NCBI GenBank assembly: GCA_021798875.1
Contig: JAJZBN010000004.1
Coordinates: forward strand, 53,342 to 117,341
Origin: a bacterium
GTDB lineage: Bacteria; SZUA-79; Acidulodesulfobacterales; Acidulodesulfobacteraceae
Reading direction: 5' to 3'
DNA length: 64,000 nt
The first letter of the stretch is position 1. Every line of letters starts with the position of its first letter. This document shows, piece after piece, positions 33,467 to 42,236 of this stretch. A model generated the notes under the pieces. The model saw only the letters and a list, made by a program, of their open reading frames with translations, ran no database searches and was not told where the DNA came from. The translations under genes and the position numbers were made by a program.

Positions 33467-35014
33467 ATGTACCAGGTGCTTGCACGAAAATATAGACCCA
33501 GGATTTTTGACGAGATAATAGGGCAGGATGCAATCGTTCAAACCCTGAAAAATGCGGTAATAAACGACAGACTTTCTCACGCATATATATTTACCGGAAC
33601 CAGAGGCGTAGGTAAAACATCTATTGCCAGAATCCTCGCAAAATCCATTAACTGCGAAAACGGTCCGACGGCAAATCCTTGCGGCGTGTGTCCGGCCTGC
33701 GTCCAAATTCAGAACGGAAGTTCGGTGGACGTCATAGAAATAGACGGTGCATCTAATACCGGAGTCGATTCCGTAAGAGAGTTAAAAGAAAACATAATAT
33801 ATTCGCCGCAAAGTTTAAGATTTAAAATATATATAATAGACGAAGTCCATATGCTGTCCAACAGCGCATTTAACGCTCTGTTAAAAACTCTGGAAGAACC
33901 TCCTGCTCACGCAAAATTTATCTTTGCCACTACCGAAATTCATAAAGTTCCTGAAACTATTTTATCGCGATGCCAGAGATTCAACTTTAAACGGATACCG
34001 ACGAAAATAATATTCGAAAAATTAAAAGATATAGCCAAAGCAGAGAATATTAACGCTGCGGACGAAAATTTAATGATTATTGCTTCCCTTGCCGACGGTT
34101 CTTTGAGAGATTCGCTTTCAATTTTCGACACGGTCATATCTTATTTCGGAAACGATATTAAAGAAGATGTTTCAGGCGTTCTGGGACTTACGTCTAAATC
34201 GATAACTTCAAAACTTATATCTTCTATATTCGATAAAGATTATGAAGGGGCGCTGAAAGCGGTAAAAGAAATTTACGATTCCGGAGCGGACTTAAGACAG
34301 TTCATGAAACAGGCAGCGCATTATATAAGAAACATAATAATCGTTAAATTGCGCTATAAAGATCTTATATACGACTTAACCGATGAAGAGGTTAAAACTA
34401 TAGAACCCCTTGCGGAGCAAAAATCCCTCGAAGAACTTTTAGATATGCTCGACGTAATGATTAACGCCGACGTTAAATTTCAAAGAATTTCTTCGCCTCT
34501 GCTAATGATGGAATTAACGATTTTCAGGCTGTTTAATGTTCCCGATAAAAAAAACGTGACCGAACTTATTTTAAAAATCGACGAATTGAAAAATCAAACT
34601 ATACATTATTACGGAACGGCAGAATCAATAAAACCTCATATATCTAATGAAACTAAGTCTGCCGAAAAACGGAATACTATTATAAATAACAGGCCGAACG
34701 AAGAAAGATACATTCAAGCTAAACCGGCAATATCGGCGGAAACGTTTAAACAAATTGAGACAAAAAAAGATTCTGTGCAGCTTTTGGAACATGAAAAACT
34801 ATTCGAACATTTTTCAAAAATGGACGAAAAGTTGAATGAAAAAGAAAAAATAATAAAACCAAAAAATTTTCAAACGGAAGAACCGAAGACGGAAGAACCG
34901 CATCCGAAAGATTTTCAAAAAGACTTTGCCGAAAAAACAGCGAAGGGCGATAAAATAATAGAAAGTATAAAAGAAATATTCAGCGACAGCATTAAAAGAA
35001 TAGATAAATTATAA
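33467..35014 (+). CDS. dnaX: DNA polymerase III subunits gamma/tau
   Basis: A 515-residue clamp-loader ATPase. It begins MYQVLARKYRPRIFDEIIGQ, with Walker A GTRGVGKTS, a four-Cys zinc site (from NCEN to CGVCPAC), Walker B IIDEVHMLS, the sensor/SRC motif ILSRCQRF, and domain III up to about residue 360. The rest is a hydrophilic Lys/Glu-rich linker and tail. A run of eight A at 34547-34554 lies exactly at the end of domain III, where a one-base slip would end translation at once and yield a gamma-like form. The gene heads dnaX-ybaB-recR. Confidence 0.95.
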   Translation: MYQVLARKYRPRIFDEIIGQDAIVQTLKNAVINDRLSHAYIFTGTRGVGKTSIARILAKSINCENGPTANPCGVCPACVQIQNGSSVDVIEIDGASNTGVDSVRELKENIIYSPQSLRFKIYIIDEVHMLSNSAFNALLKTLEEPPAHAKFIFATTEIHKVPETILSRCQRFNFKRIPTKIIFEKLKDIAKAENINAADENLMIIASLADGSLRDSLSIFDTVISYFGNDIKEDVSGVLGLTSKSITSKLISSIFDKDYEGALKAVKEIYDSGADLRQFMKQAAHYIRNIIIVKLRYKDLIYDLTDEEVKTIEPLAEQKSLEELLDMLDVMINADVKFQRISSPLLMMELTIFRLFNVPDKKNVTELILKIDELKNQTIHYYGTAESIKPHISNETKSAEKRNTIINNRPNEERYIQAKPAISAETFKQIETKKDSVQLLEHEKLFEHFSKMDEKLNEKEKIIKPKNFQTEEPKTEEPHPKDFQKDFAEKTAKGDKIIESIKEIFSDSIKRIDKL

Positions 35015-35112
35015 TACCTGTTAAAAGTTAAACGTTTGCAAAAAAATAAAAAATTAAATAAAATATATTAAAATTTAAAATCTATTAAATAAAATAAATT
35101 GGAGGCTATAAA

Positions 35113-35427
35113 ATGTCGAAAAATATCGCCGGAATGTTAAAGCAGGCGCAAAAACTTCAATCCGATATGCTTAAAATGCAGGAAGAATTAGGTTCAAAAA
35201 CGGTAGAAGCAAGCGCCGGCGGAGGAATGGTTACCGCAAAAGTAAACGGAAAGCAGGAATTGCTTGAAATAAATATAGATAAGACGGTCGTAAATCCAGA
35301 CGACGTCGAAATGCTTCAGGACCTCATTGTAGCTTCCATTAACGAAGCCCTTAACAAATCTAAAGATATGGTAACCGGAGAAATGTCAAAATTAACGGGC
35401 GGGCTTAATATACCCGGTCTTTTTTAA
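35113..35427 (+). CDS. ybaB: Nucleoid-associated protein YbaB/EbfC
   Basis: A 104-residue protein of the YbaB/EbfC family with the characteristic MLKQAQKLQSDMLKMQEEL helix and GGGMVTAKVNGKQELLEI strand region. It binds DNA as a dimer. The dnaX-ybaB-recR order is highly conserved. A GGAGGC ribosome-binding site precedes the ATG. Confidence 0.95.
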   Translation: MSKNIAGMLKQAQKLQSDMLKMQEELGSKTVEASAGGGMVTAKVNGKQELLEINIDKTVVNPDDVEMLQDLIVASINEALNKSKDMVTGEMSKLTGGLNIPGLF

Positions 35428-35438
35428 CTGGTCGCCTT

Positions 35439-36044
35439 ATGTCTTTAAACCATTCCGATTACGTAAAAGATATAGTATCCGCATTTAAAAAACTGCCAGG
35501 TATAGGAGAAAGATCCGCAAGGAGGCTTGCATTCTACTTATTGTCGCAACACGAATCAGTAGCTTACGGTCTTGCGGATGCAATAAAAAATGCCAAACAA
35601 AACATAAAATTATGCCAAAAATGTTTTAATCTAAGCTCCAACGATATCTGTCATATATGCGGAAACCCGTCGAGAAACGGAAAACAGCTTTGCATAGTTG
35701 AAAATCCCGAAATAATATACGTATTTGAAAAGAGTGGAAATTATAACGGTTATTATCATGTATTGCACGGTTTAATAAATCCGCTGGAAGGAATAACGCC
35801 GTCCGATTTAAAGCTTAAAGAACTTGCCGGCAGAGTTGAAAACGGCGGTTTTGAAGAAATCATACTGGCGCTTAATCCAAACTCCAACGGGGAAGCTACA
35901 TCTATATATATACAGAAAATTTTATCGCCTTATAACGTCCGCATTTCCGTTTTGGCGAGAGGAATACCGATAGGTTCCGATTTAGAATACGTAGATAAAG
36001 ACACTCTCTCGGAAGCTCTTAATTATAGAAAAAAATTTGATTAA
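35439..36044 (+). CDS. recR: Recombination mediator RecR
   Basis: A 201-residue protein with an N-terminal HhH segment (FKKLPGIGERSARRLAFYLL), a zinc finger (CQKCFNLSSNDICHIC) and a Toprim domain (CIVENPEIIYVFEKSG...NPNSNGEAT). It acts with RecF/RecO in loading RecA at gaps. It is 11 nt downstream of ybaB and is followed directly by the fusion gene. Confidence 0.95.
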   Translation: MSLNHSDYVKDIVSAFKKLPGIGERSARRLAFYLLSQHESVAYGLADAIKNAKQNIKLCQKCFNLSSNDICHICGNPSRNGKQLCIVENPEIIYVFEKSGNYNGYYHVLHGLINPLEGITPSDLKLKELAGRVENGGFEEIILALNPNSNGEATSIYIQKILSPYNVRISVLARGIPIGSDLEYVDKDTLSEALNYRKKFD

Positions 36045-36045
36045 G

Positions 36046-38355
36046 ATGAACAATAAGGTTTTACTTATATCGATTGACAACCTCAGATACGACTGCGTCA
36101 GCTATGTTAAGAACAGGCCTCATCTTAAACAATTTTACGTAGAAAATTTAGTCGATACCCCGACGTTAGACGAAATTGCCGAAAATTCCACGGTTTTTAC
36201 CGATTGTTTTTCCACTTCCAGCTATACGACTGCGGCGCATGCTTCTTTGTTTACAGGATTATTACAGCCCAAGCACGGTTTAAGGCCTTTTTTTTATAAA
36301 AAAATAAGGAGTGACTGCACGACCCTTGCGGAGATTTACAAGAATAACGGCTATAAAACCGTATTTTATTCCGACGTTATAGAACTCTTTCAGCCTCTGG
36401 GGCTGACCAAAGGATTTGATTTTATATACGCAAACGATATCAATCCGCTTTTTAAACAAATTTCCGCTTTAGAAAACGAAAAAATATTCTGTTTTATACA
36501 TCTTTTCGACATTCACGAACCTTATATTTTTTCGCAAAATTATAACGAAAATCATTATAACGACGACTATTTTGCATTCATCAATAAAATGTCGTCTTTA
36601 TATAAAATACCCGTTCAGAACAATAATCCTTTTACTCTATGGAATAATTTTTCCGGAAAAGTAAATTACGGGGTACAAATTATGCTTCCCCCATATATTT
36701 ACGGCGTCAATAAATTTGACAAAGGACGCTTTAGGCTTATATACGGTTTTTTAAAAAATATGGGGTATTTTAACGATGAAAATATCTATTCTATATTTGC
36801 CGATCATGGAGAAGGCAGAATAGTTTTTTACGATATGCCGGTTTTCGGACATATGGGCGAACTTTTCGACGAAGTTATAAAAATACCGCTGATACTGCAT
36901 GCGCCGCAATTAGAAAAAGGCGTTAACAATAAATTAGTTTCAATAGTTGATTTATTTCCCACGCTAATGTCTTTATCAGGTTTAAACGCTGTTCCTTACG
37001 ATAAAAATGCCGCCGCACCAAATAATGTTACAAATTTAATTGAACCGGACGGACGGTCTTTATTGGATGCAGACGAAAGGGAATACTGCTATTCGGAATT
37101 TTGCACGCAAAATATGTATAACGAAATAATGCAATTTTCCGCCGGCGTTTACGACAGAAGCAAAAACGGCGCCTCTTATAAAGACAAATATTTCCTGTCT
37201 CAACGCTCGATAAGAACCAAAGACCATAAATATTTATTTATTCCGGATAATATTTTGCAGTCGGAAGCAAAAAAAATCTTAGAAAACATTAATCTTTCCG
37301 ATGAAGACTTTATAATAGAAATGTTTAACTCCGTTATGAGAAAAAGAGTCAGCAAACCCGAATACCTCTTTCTCCTCAATTCGCTTAAATCAAAACAGAC
37401 TACGAGACAGAACATTTATCAAAGTATGATAACTTCGGAAATTTACAACAGGCCTAAAAATTATTACTTCGACCTTATAAGCGACCCGCTCGAAGAAAAT
37501 TTTAACTTGTTAAACACATCCCTTTCGGATGCTATAAAATATATAGAAATATTGAATCAAATAGAAAGTCATTCTTTTATAAGCGAAAACTTGTTCGACG
37601 ATAAAAGTGCAGCAGATAAAAAAGGCGCTCAAATTATATTTGAACAGCCGGAATCCGATAAAAACATAGCGGCCGAATCTCTTGCGCTTCTTGAACAAAA
37701 AATTTCGCTTAGTATAGAAATTATTAAAGAAGCCGGGGACAGATACGGCGACAAAATCGGCATAGCATTCACGGGCGGTAAAGATTCAACCGTTTTATTA
37801 GATTTGATAAGACGCGCCGAAAATGGGAAAATACCTTTTAAGGTTATTACCATAGATACGTCGGTCGAATTCCCCGAAATTAAAGAATTTATGGAAAAAT
37901 TAAAATCCGCATGGAACTTTGAAATTGTAAAATACTCAAACGATGAAGCGCTTCGGCAAAAATATCCTATAGCTAAAGATAAAGCAGACTGCTGCAACAT
38001 CCTTAAAACTATTCCTCTTAAGCAGTCTATTAAAGACCTTCATCTTAAAGCTATGTTTACCGGAATAAGAAGGGATGAAAACGAAGCCAGGGCAAACGAA
38101 TCATATTTTTCCAAAAGAAAAGATCCTCACCATTTCAGAGTCCACCCATTACTTCATTTTACGGAAAAAGATATATGGAACTACATTAAGTTTAATAATC
38201 TTCCGTACTGCAAGCTTTACGAACAGGGCTACAGATCAATAGACTGCGCACCTTGCACTTATAAAACTTCGGAAAAAGATGCAGCCGAACGTTCCGGACG
38301 TTCGCAGGATAAAGAAGCCGCAATGGACAAACTTCGCCAGCTTGGATATTTTTAA
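36046..38355 (+). CDS. Fusion of sulfatase-like hydrolase and CysD/PAPS-reductase-like domain
   Basis: About 769 residues. Residues 1-480 form an alkaline-phosphatase-superfamily/sulfatase-like domain: LLISIDNLRYD (metal Asp), SYTTAAHASLFTG with Thr61 at the nucleophile position, FADHGEG and FGHMGE. The formylglycine motif CxPxR is absent, so it is not a classical sulfatase. Residues about 560-769 are an adenine-nucleotide alpha-hydrolase domain: IAFTGGKDSTVLLDL (P-loop), GIRRDENEARA, and a C-terminal ERSGRSQDKEAAMDKLRQ that resembles the end of CysD. Cys pairs DCCN and CAPCT are present. It follows recR with 1 nt between stop and ATG. I prefer the ATG at 36046 over a TTG at 36037. The substrate is unknown. 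Confidence 0.8.
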   Translation: MNNKVLLISIDNLRYDCVSYVKNRPHLKQFYVENLVDTPTLDEIAENSTVFTDCFSTSSYTTAAHASLFTGLLQPKHGLRPFFYKKIRSDCTTLAEIYKNNGYKTVFYSDVIELFQPLGLTKGFDFIYANDINPLFKQISALENEKIFCFIHLFDIHEPYIFSQNYNENHYNDDYFAFINKMSSLYKIPVQNNNPFTLWNNFSGKVNYGVQIMLPPYIYGVNKFDKGRFRLIYGFLKNMGYFNDENIYSIFADHGEGRIVFYDMPVFGHMGELFDEVIKIPLILHAPQLEKGVNNKLVSIVDLFPTLMSLSGLNAVPYDKNAAAPNNVTNLIEPDGRSLLDADEREYCYSEFCTQNMYNEIMQFSAGVYDRSKNGASYKDKYFLSQRSIRTKDHKYLFIPDNILQSEAKKILENINLSDEDFIIEMFNSVMRKRVSKPEYLFLLNSLKSKQTTRQNIYQSMITSEIYNRPKNYYFDLISDPLEENFNLLNTSLSDAIKYIEILNQIESHSFISENLFDDKSAADKKGAQIIFEQPESDKNIAAESLALLEQKISLSIEIIKEAGDRYGDKIGIAFTGGKDSTVLLDLIRRAENGKIPFKVITIDTSVEFPEIKEFMEKLKSAWNFEIVKYSNDEALRQKYPIAKDKADCCNILKTIPLKQSIKDLHLKAMFTGIRRDENEARANESYFSKRKDPHHFRVHPLLHFTEKDIWNYIKFNNLPYCKLYEQGYRSIDCAPCTYKTSEKDAAERSGRSQDKEAAMDKLRQLGYF

Positions 38356-38367
38356 TTCCATTTTGTG

Positions 38368-38396
38368 ACGGGGACAGAATTGAATTCTGTCCCCGT
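38368..38396. repeat. Single palindrome of the GAATTG/CAATTC family
   Basis: A 29-bp perfect palindrome, arms ACGGGGACAGAATT/AATTCTGTCCCCGT around one G, 12 bp after the fusion gene's stop. It may serve as terminator or stabilising hairpin for the dnaX-recR operon; the following bases are AT-rich rather than a T-tract. Same family as clusters A and B. Confidence 0.75.
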
Positions 38397-38405
38397 ATTA
38401 TATAA

Positions 38406-38434
38406 TTGACATATTTTTAAAAAACTAATAAAAT
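38406..38434 (+). promoter_or_regulatory. Promoter of the ffh operon
   Basis: TTGACA (38406-38411), 17-bp spacer, TAAAAT (38429-38434). The predicted start near 38441 gives a leader of about 52 nt before the ffh ATG at 38493. Confidence 0.7.
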
Positions 38435-38492
38435 ATTAGTTTTCAATTATAAAAATCTTTTTAAAAAATTATTTAAATTTTAAATTAGCGCA

Positions 38493-39869
38493 ATGTTTGA
38501 CGGACTTAGTTCAAAACTCGAAAAAGTTTTTAAAAACCTTAAAGGTTACGGAAAACTGTCGGAAAAAAATATAGAAGACAGCCTTAAGGAAGTAAGGCTT
38601 TCTTTGCTTGAAGCCGACGTAAACTACCTTATAGTAAAAGAGTTTATAGAATCCGTAAAGAATAAAGCCGTAGGCGAAAAAGTAGCCGACAGCCTGACCC
38701 CTGCCCAGCAGATTATTAAAATAATTAGAGACGAATTGGTCGAACTGTTGGGAAACAACGAGCCTTTAAATATTAAGGCAAAACCTCCCGTCATCATAAT
38801 GCTGATAGGGCTTCAGGGTTCGGGTAAAACGACTACGGCGGGAAAACTCGCGCTTTATCTTCACAGAATGAAACGCAGCGTATATCTTGTTCCAGCGGAT
38901 GTTTACAGACCCGCCGCTATACTTCAGCTCAAGAAAATCGGCGCAAGTATAAATATTCCGGTTTACGAAACGCCGGAAGAAAACGGGAAGATTCTGCAAA
39001 AACCCGATGAAATAGTTAATAGTGCTATAGAAATTGCCGAAAAACATGCATATGATACCATAATAATAGACACTGCCGGAAGACTTGAGATCGACGAACC
39101 TTTAATGGACGAACTTAAACTTCTTAAAAATAAATTTAATCCAAACGAAATTTTATTCGTAGCAGATTCAATGTTGGGACAGAGCGCTGTTACCGTAGCA
39201 AAAACCTTCAACGAAGCTCTTGATATATCAGGGGTCATTCTCACGAAAGTTGACGGCGACGCAAGAGGCGGAGCGGCTCTTTCTATTAAAAAAACCGTCG
39301 CCAAACCGATTAAATTCATAGGCGTAGGCGAAAAACTCAGCGATTTCGAAGTCTTTTACGGGGACAGGATAGCCGACAGAATACTCGGCATGGGCGACAT
39401 ATTAAGCCTTATCGAAAAAGCTCAGGAATCAATAGACGAAAAGTCGGCTAAATCTATAGAAGAATCTCTTAACAAAAAAGATTTTACGGTCAAAGATTTT
39501 GCCGAACAGCTTAAAATGATGTCTAAAATAGGAGGAATTACCCAGATCGCCGGCATGATACCAGGCTTTTCAAAAATAAAAGATAAATTTAATTCTGAAG
39601 CGGCGGAAAAAGAGATAGTTAAAATTAAGGCTATTATTAATTCTATGACGGAAAAAGAAAGGCTGAACCCCGACATATTAAACGGCGGAAGACGCAAAAG
39701 AATCGCTTTAGGAAGCGGCACCACCGTCAACGACGTTAATATCTTTATAAATAAATTCGAAGAAGTAAAAAAGATTATGAAGTCTTTCAAAAAGAACAAA
39801 TTGGGTTCTTTAAAAAATATAAATAATATTAAAAACATGTTTAACAAAGGAGATTTCAAGTGGCGGTAA
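38493..39869 (+). CDS. ffh: Signal recognition particle protein Ffh
   Basis: A 458-residue SRP54 GTPase. The N domain is followed by the G domain with GLQGSGKTTTAGKLA, DTAGRLEID, TKVDGDARGG and the closing GVGEKLSDFE; the Met-containing M domain ends with GSGTTVNDVNIFINKFEE. It binds 4.5S RNA and targets inner-membrane proteins. Its 3' end overlaps the rpsP start by 10 nt. No 4.5S RNA gene was found in the window. Confidence 0.96.
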   Translation: MFDGLSSKLEKVFKNLKGYGKLSEKNIEDSLKEVRLSLLEADVNYLIVKEFIESVKNKAVGEKVADSLTPAQQIIKIIRDELVELLGNNEPLNIKAKPPVIIMLIGLQGSGKTTTAGKLALYLHRMKRSVYLVPADVYRPAAILQLKKIGASINIPVYETPEENGKILQKPDEIVNSAIEIAEKHAYDTIIIDTAGRLEIDEPLMDELKLLKNKFNPNEILFVADSMLGQSAVTVAKTFNEALDISGVILTKVDGDARGGAALSIKKTVAKPIKFIGVGEKLSDFEVFYGDRIADRILGMGDILSLIEKAQESIDEKSAKSIEESLNKKDFTVKDFAEQLKMMSKIGGITQIAGMIPGFSKIKDKFNSEAAEKEIVKIKAIINSMTEKERLNPDILNGGRRKRIALGSGTTVNDVNIFINKFEEVKKIMKSFKKNKLGSLKNINNIKNMFNKGDFKWR

Positions 39870-40102
39870 AAATCAGACTATCTAGAATCGGTTCTCACAA
39901 AAAACCTTTTTACAGAATCGTAGCGGCTTCTGGAGAAAAAGCCGTTCAGAAAAAATTTATCGAAATACTGGGGACTTATAATCCATGTGCCGATAAGGGC
40001 GTCCAGTTTAATATCGATAAGGACAAATTCGACAAGTGGGTAAGTTTGGGAGCAAAACCGAGCGATACAGTTATGACGTTAGTAAAAAAACAGGCTAAAT
40101 GA
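39860..40102 (+). CDS. rpsP: 30S ribosomal protein S16
   Basis: An 80-residue protein starting AVKIRLSRIGSHKKPFYRIV, typical S16. The start codon is GTG (39860) with AAGGAG 8-9 nt upstream inside ffh. Its TGA stop overlaps the rimM ATG (ATGA). The KH-domain protein gene that often follows rpsP is missing here. Confidence 0.97.
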   Translation: MAVKIRLSRIGSHKKPFYRIVAASGEKAVQKKFIEILGTYNPCADKGVQFNIDKDKFDKWVSLGAKPSDTVMTLVKKQAK

Positions 40103-40602
40103 ACCCCGCTTACATAGATATAGGGGAATTTATAAAACCGCACGGCATTTTAGGCGAACTTTTATTTAATCTGCACAACCCCTTGTCTAAAGTTATGGAT
40201 TCTGAAAGCGAATTTTTCATTAAAGAAAACGGCGTATATAAAAAATTAGAAATAGAAAAAATCAGGCGGACAAATAAAGGTTATCTGATTAAATTAAAAG
40301 GCGTAGATTCTATAGAATCGGCGGAAAAGTTTAAAAGAACTTTTGTTTATATTGACAAAACCGATATCAAATTAGATAAAGACGAATTTTTAATTTCCGA
40401 TTTAATCGGTTTAAACTGCTATAACGAAAAAAAAAATAACATAGGAACGGTTTCGGCAATTTACTCAGGAGAAACCGACGTTATGGAAATAAAGTCCAAC
40501 GCTGCCGTTTACCTGATTCCTATGACGGCCGAAAATATAGAGACTATAGATATTAAAAGTTCAAAAATATCGGTTAAAAACGAAAATAATTATAGAATAT
40601 AA
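40099..40602 (+). CDS. rimM: Ribosome maturation factor RimM
   Basis: A 167-residue two-domain protein: an N-terminal beta-barrel (IDIGEFIKPHGILGELLF) and a PRC-barrel C-terminal domain (ISDLIGLNCYNE; VYLIPMTAENIETID). RimM helps 30S maturation around S19. It is translationally coupled to rpsP and 4 nt from trmD. Confidence 0.93.
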   Translation: MNPAYIDIGEFIKPHGILGELLFNLHNPLSKVMDSESEFFIKENGVYKKLEIEKIRRTNKGYLIKLKGVDSIESAEKFKRTFVYIDKTDIKLDKDEFLISDLIGLNCYNEKKNNIGTVSAIYSGETDVMEIKSNAAVYLIPMTAENIETIDIKSSKISVKNENNYRI

Positions 40603-40606
40603 AAAC

Positions 40607-41308
40607 ATGAAGAAGGTAATAGACGTTATATCTATAATGCCGGAATATTTCGATTCGTTTTTAAAAACCGGACTTATTGGAAAGGCTTTAAAAACCGGAT
40701 TAATGGAAATAAATATTATTAATCCCAGAGACTTTTCAAGCGGTAAATATAAAAGGGTCGACGATAAAATTTACGGCGGAGGTGCAGGGCAATTGTTAAT
40801 GGCAGAACCCATTATTAAAGCATGCGAATATTCCGTAGAAAATTTTAAGAAAAAGTATAAAAACGAAAAAAGAGCGGTAGTTATAATGTCTCCGTCCGGA
40901 AAATTGCTCGATTCTTATACAGCTTCGGAAATGTCCGATTTTGACCATATTATTATAATTTGCGGAAGATATGAAGGCATAGACGCAAGGGTAGCCGATT
41001 TAACGGGAGGAACCGAAATATCTATAGGCAGTTATATACTGTCGGGAGGAGAAATAGCTGCGATAGTTTTCATAGAATCGGTAAGCAGATATTTTAAAGG
41101 TTTTTTGGGCAATCAAGAATCGCTTAAAGAGGAAAGCCTGTCCGGCGATTTTGAAAAAATATTGGAATATCCCCAATATACTAAACCAAAAACGTTTAGA
41201 AATTTATCCGTTCCCGAAATTCTTCTAAGCGGAAATCATAAGCTGATTGAAAAGTGGAGAATGGAAAAAGCATTAAAAAAAACGGAACAAATTAGAAAAA
41301 TTAATTAA
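40607..41308 (+). CDS. trmD: tRNA (guanine-N1)-methyltransferase TrmD
   Basis: A 233-residue SPOUT methyltransferase producing m1G37 in tRNA. Visible are the KRVDDKIYGGGAGQLL loop, the trefoil-knot segments IIICGRYEGIDAR and EISIGSYILSGGE, and the catalytic Asp in GRYEGIDARV. It forms part of the standard cluster rpsP-rimM-trmD-rplS. Confidence 0.96.
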   Translation: MKKVIDVISIMPEYFDSFLKTGLIGKALKTGLMEINIINPRDFSSGKYKRVDDKIYGGGAGQLLMAEPIIKACEYSVENFKKKYKNEKRAVVIMSPSGKLLDSYTASEMSDFDHIIIICGRYEGIDARVADLTGGTEISIGSYILSGGEIAAIVFIESVSRYFKGFLGNQESLKEESLSGDFEKILEYPQYTKPKTFRNLSVPEILLSGNHKLIEKWRMEKALKKTEQIRKIN

Positions 41309-41344
41309 TTATATAAATAAATATAAACAAAAGGAGATATTTAA

Positions 41345-41701
41345 ATGAATATCGTAGAAAAAATCGAAAATTCGTCGTTAAGAACTGATGTTCCCCAATT
41401 TAAATCCGGCGACACCGTCAAAGTATATCAGAAAATAAAAGAAGGCGACAAAGAAAGAATTCAGGTTTATGAAGGAGTAGTTATTGCAAGAAAAGGCAGC
41501 GGCATCAGGTCGGCTTTTACGGTAAGAAAAAATTCTTACGGCGTAGGAGTCGAAAAAACTTTTTTGATTAATTCCCCCTTAATCGATAAGATTGAGCTTC
41601 TTTATAAAGGAAAAGTCAGAAGAGCAAAATTATATTATCTTAGAAAGAAAAAAGGTAAGGAAGCTAAAATAGAAAGGCTCGATATGGTGCAGCAGCAGTA
41701 A
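41345..41701 (+). CDS. rplS: 50S ribosomal protein L19
   Basis: A 118-residue protein with the L19 core: [30 protein letters not shown] and the C-terminal [14 protein letters not shown]. It lies at the 30S-50S interface. An AAGGAG ribosome-binding site precedes the ATG. It closes the ffh-rplS operon. Confidence 0.97.
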   Translation: MNIVEKIENSSLRTDVPQFKSGDTVKVYQKIKEGDKERIQVYEGVVIARKGSGIRSAFTVRKNSYGVGVEKTFLINSPLIDKIELLYKGKVRRAKLYYLRKKKGKEAKIERLDMVQQQ

Positions 41702-41828
41702 GCGAAAATAAAAATCTTATTAAGTTTGAGGGTTTTTTAATTAACTTTTTTTAAATATTGATGATATACTTATAATATTAAACGAATTATAGTAAGTATA
41801 AGTATAATTAATATTTAATGGAGGTTTT

Positions 41829-42224
41829 ATGGAATCGCAAAAAACGGCTTTCGATAAGTTTACCCAATTTATAGGAACGGCACTAGGAGTTACTGAGGAT
41901 AGATTTCAGAAGATTTTAGACGAATTTATAGTAAGCCATAATTTCGGTAAAAAAGAATCCGAAGTATTTTCGCAGAAAATGAAAGAAATATACGATGCGA
42001 ATAAAAAAAAATTGATGTCTATTGTCGACGAATCCGTAAAAAAAGCCCTTAGCAAAGCCGATATAGCCAGAAGTTCCGAGGTAAAAGGATTAGAAGAAAA
42101 GATCAATATGCTTGAAGAAAAAATTAATAAACGATCTGCCGCACATTCCAAACATAAGGACGCTTCTCGTTCAGCTAAAACTAAAAGCAGCAGCCGCACC
42201 CTTAAAAATAATAAAGAAAAATAA
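41829..42224 (+). CDS. Phasin-like coiled-coil protein
   Basis: A 131-residue protein: a helical N-terminal part (FDKFTQFIGTALG onward), a coiled coil at about 80-100 (EVKGLEEKINMLEEKINK), and a basic Ser/Lys-rich tail. This layout resembles the poly(hydroxyalcanoate) granule-associated (PhaF/PhaI-type) phasin-like family. No PHA genes are in the window, so a granule role is not supported. A GGAGG ribosome-binding site is well placed. It lies between rplS and acylphosphatase. Confidence 0.6.
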   Translation: MESQKTAFDKFTQFIGTALGVTEDRFQKILDEFIVSHNFGKKESEVFSQKMKEIYDANKKKLMSIVDESVKKALSKADIARSSEVKGLEEKINMLEEKINKRSAAHSKHKDASRSAKTKSSSRTLKNNKEK

Positions 42225-42236
42225 TTAGTTGCGTTT

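Noticed and set aside
36046..37500. Classical formylglycine-dependent sulfatase.
   Set aside because: The CxPxR or SxPxR motif is replaced by T-T-A-A-H, so the formylglycine mechanism cannot apply.
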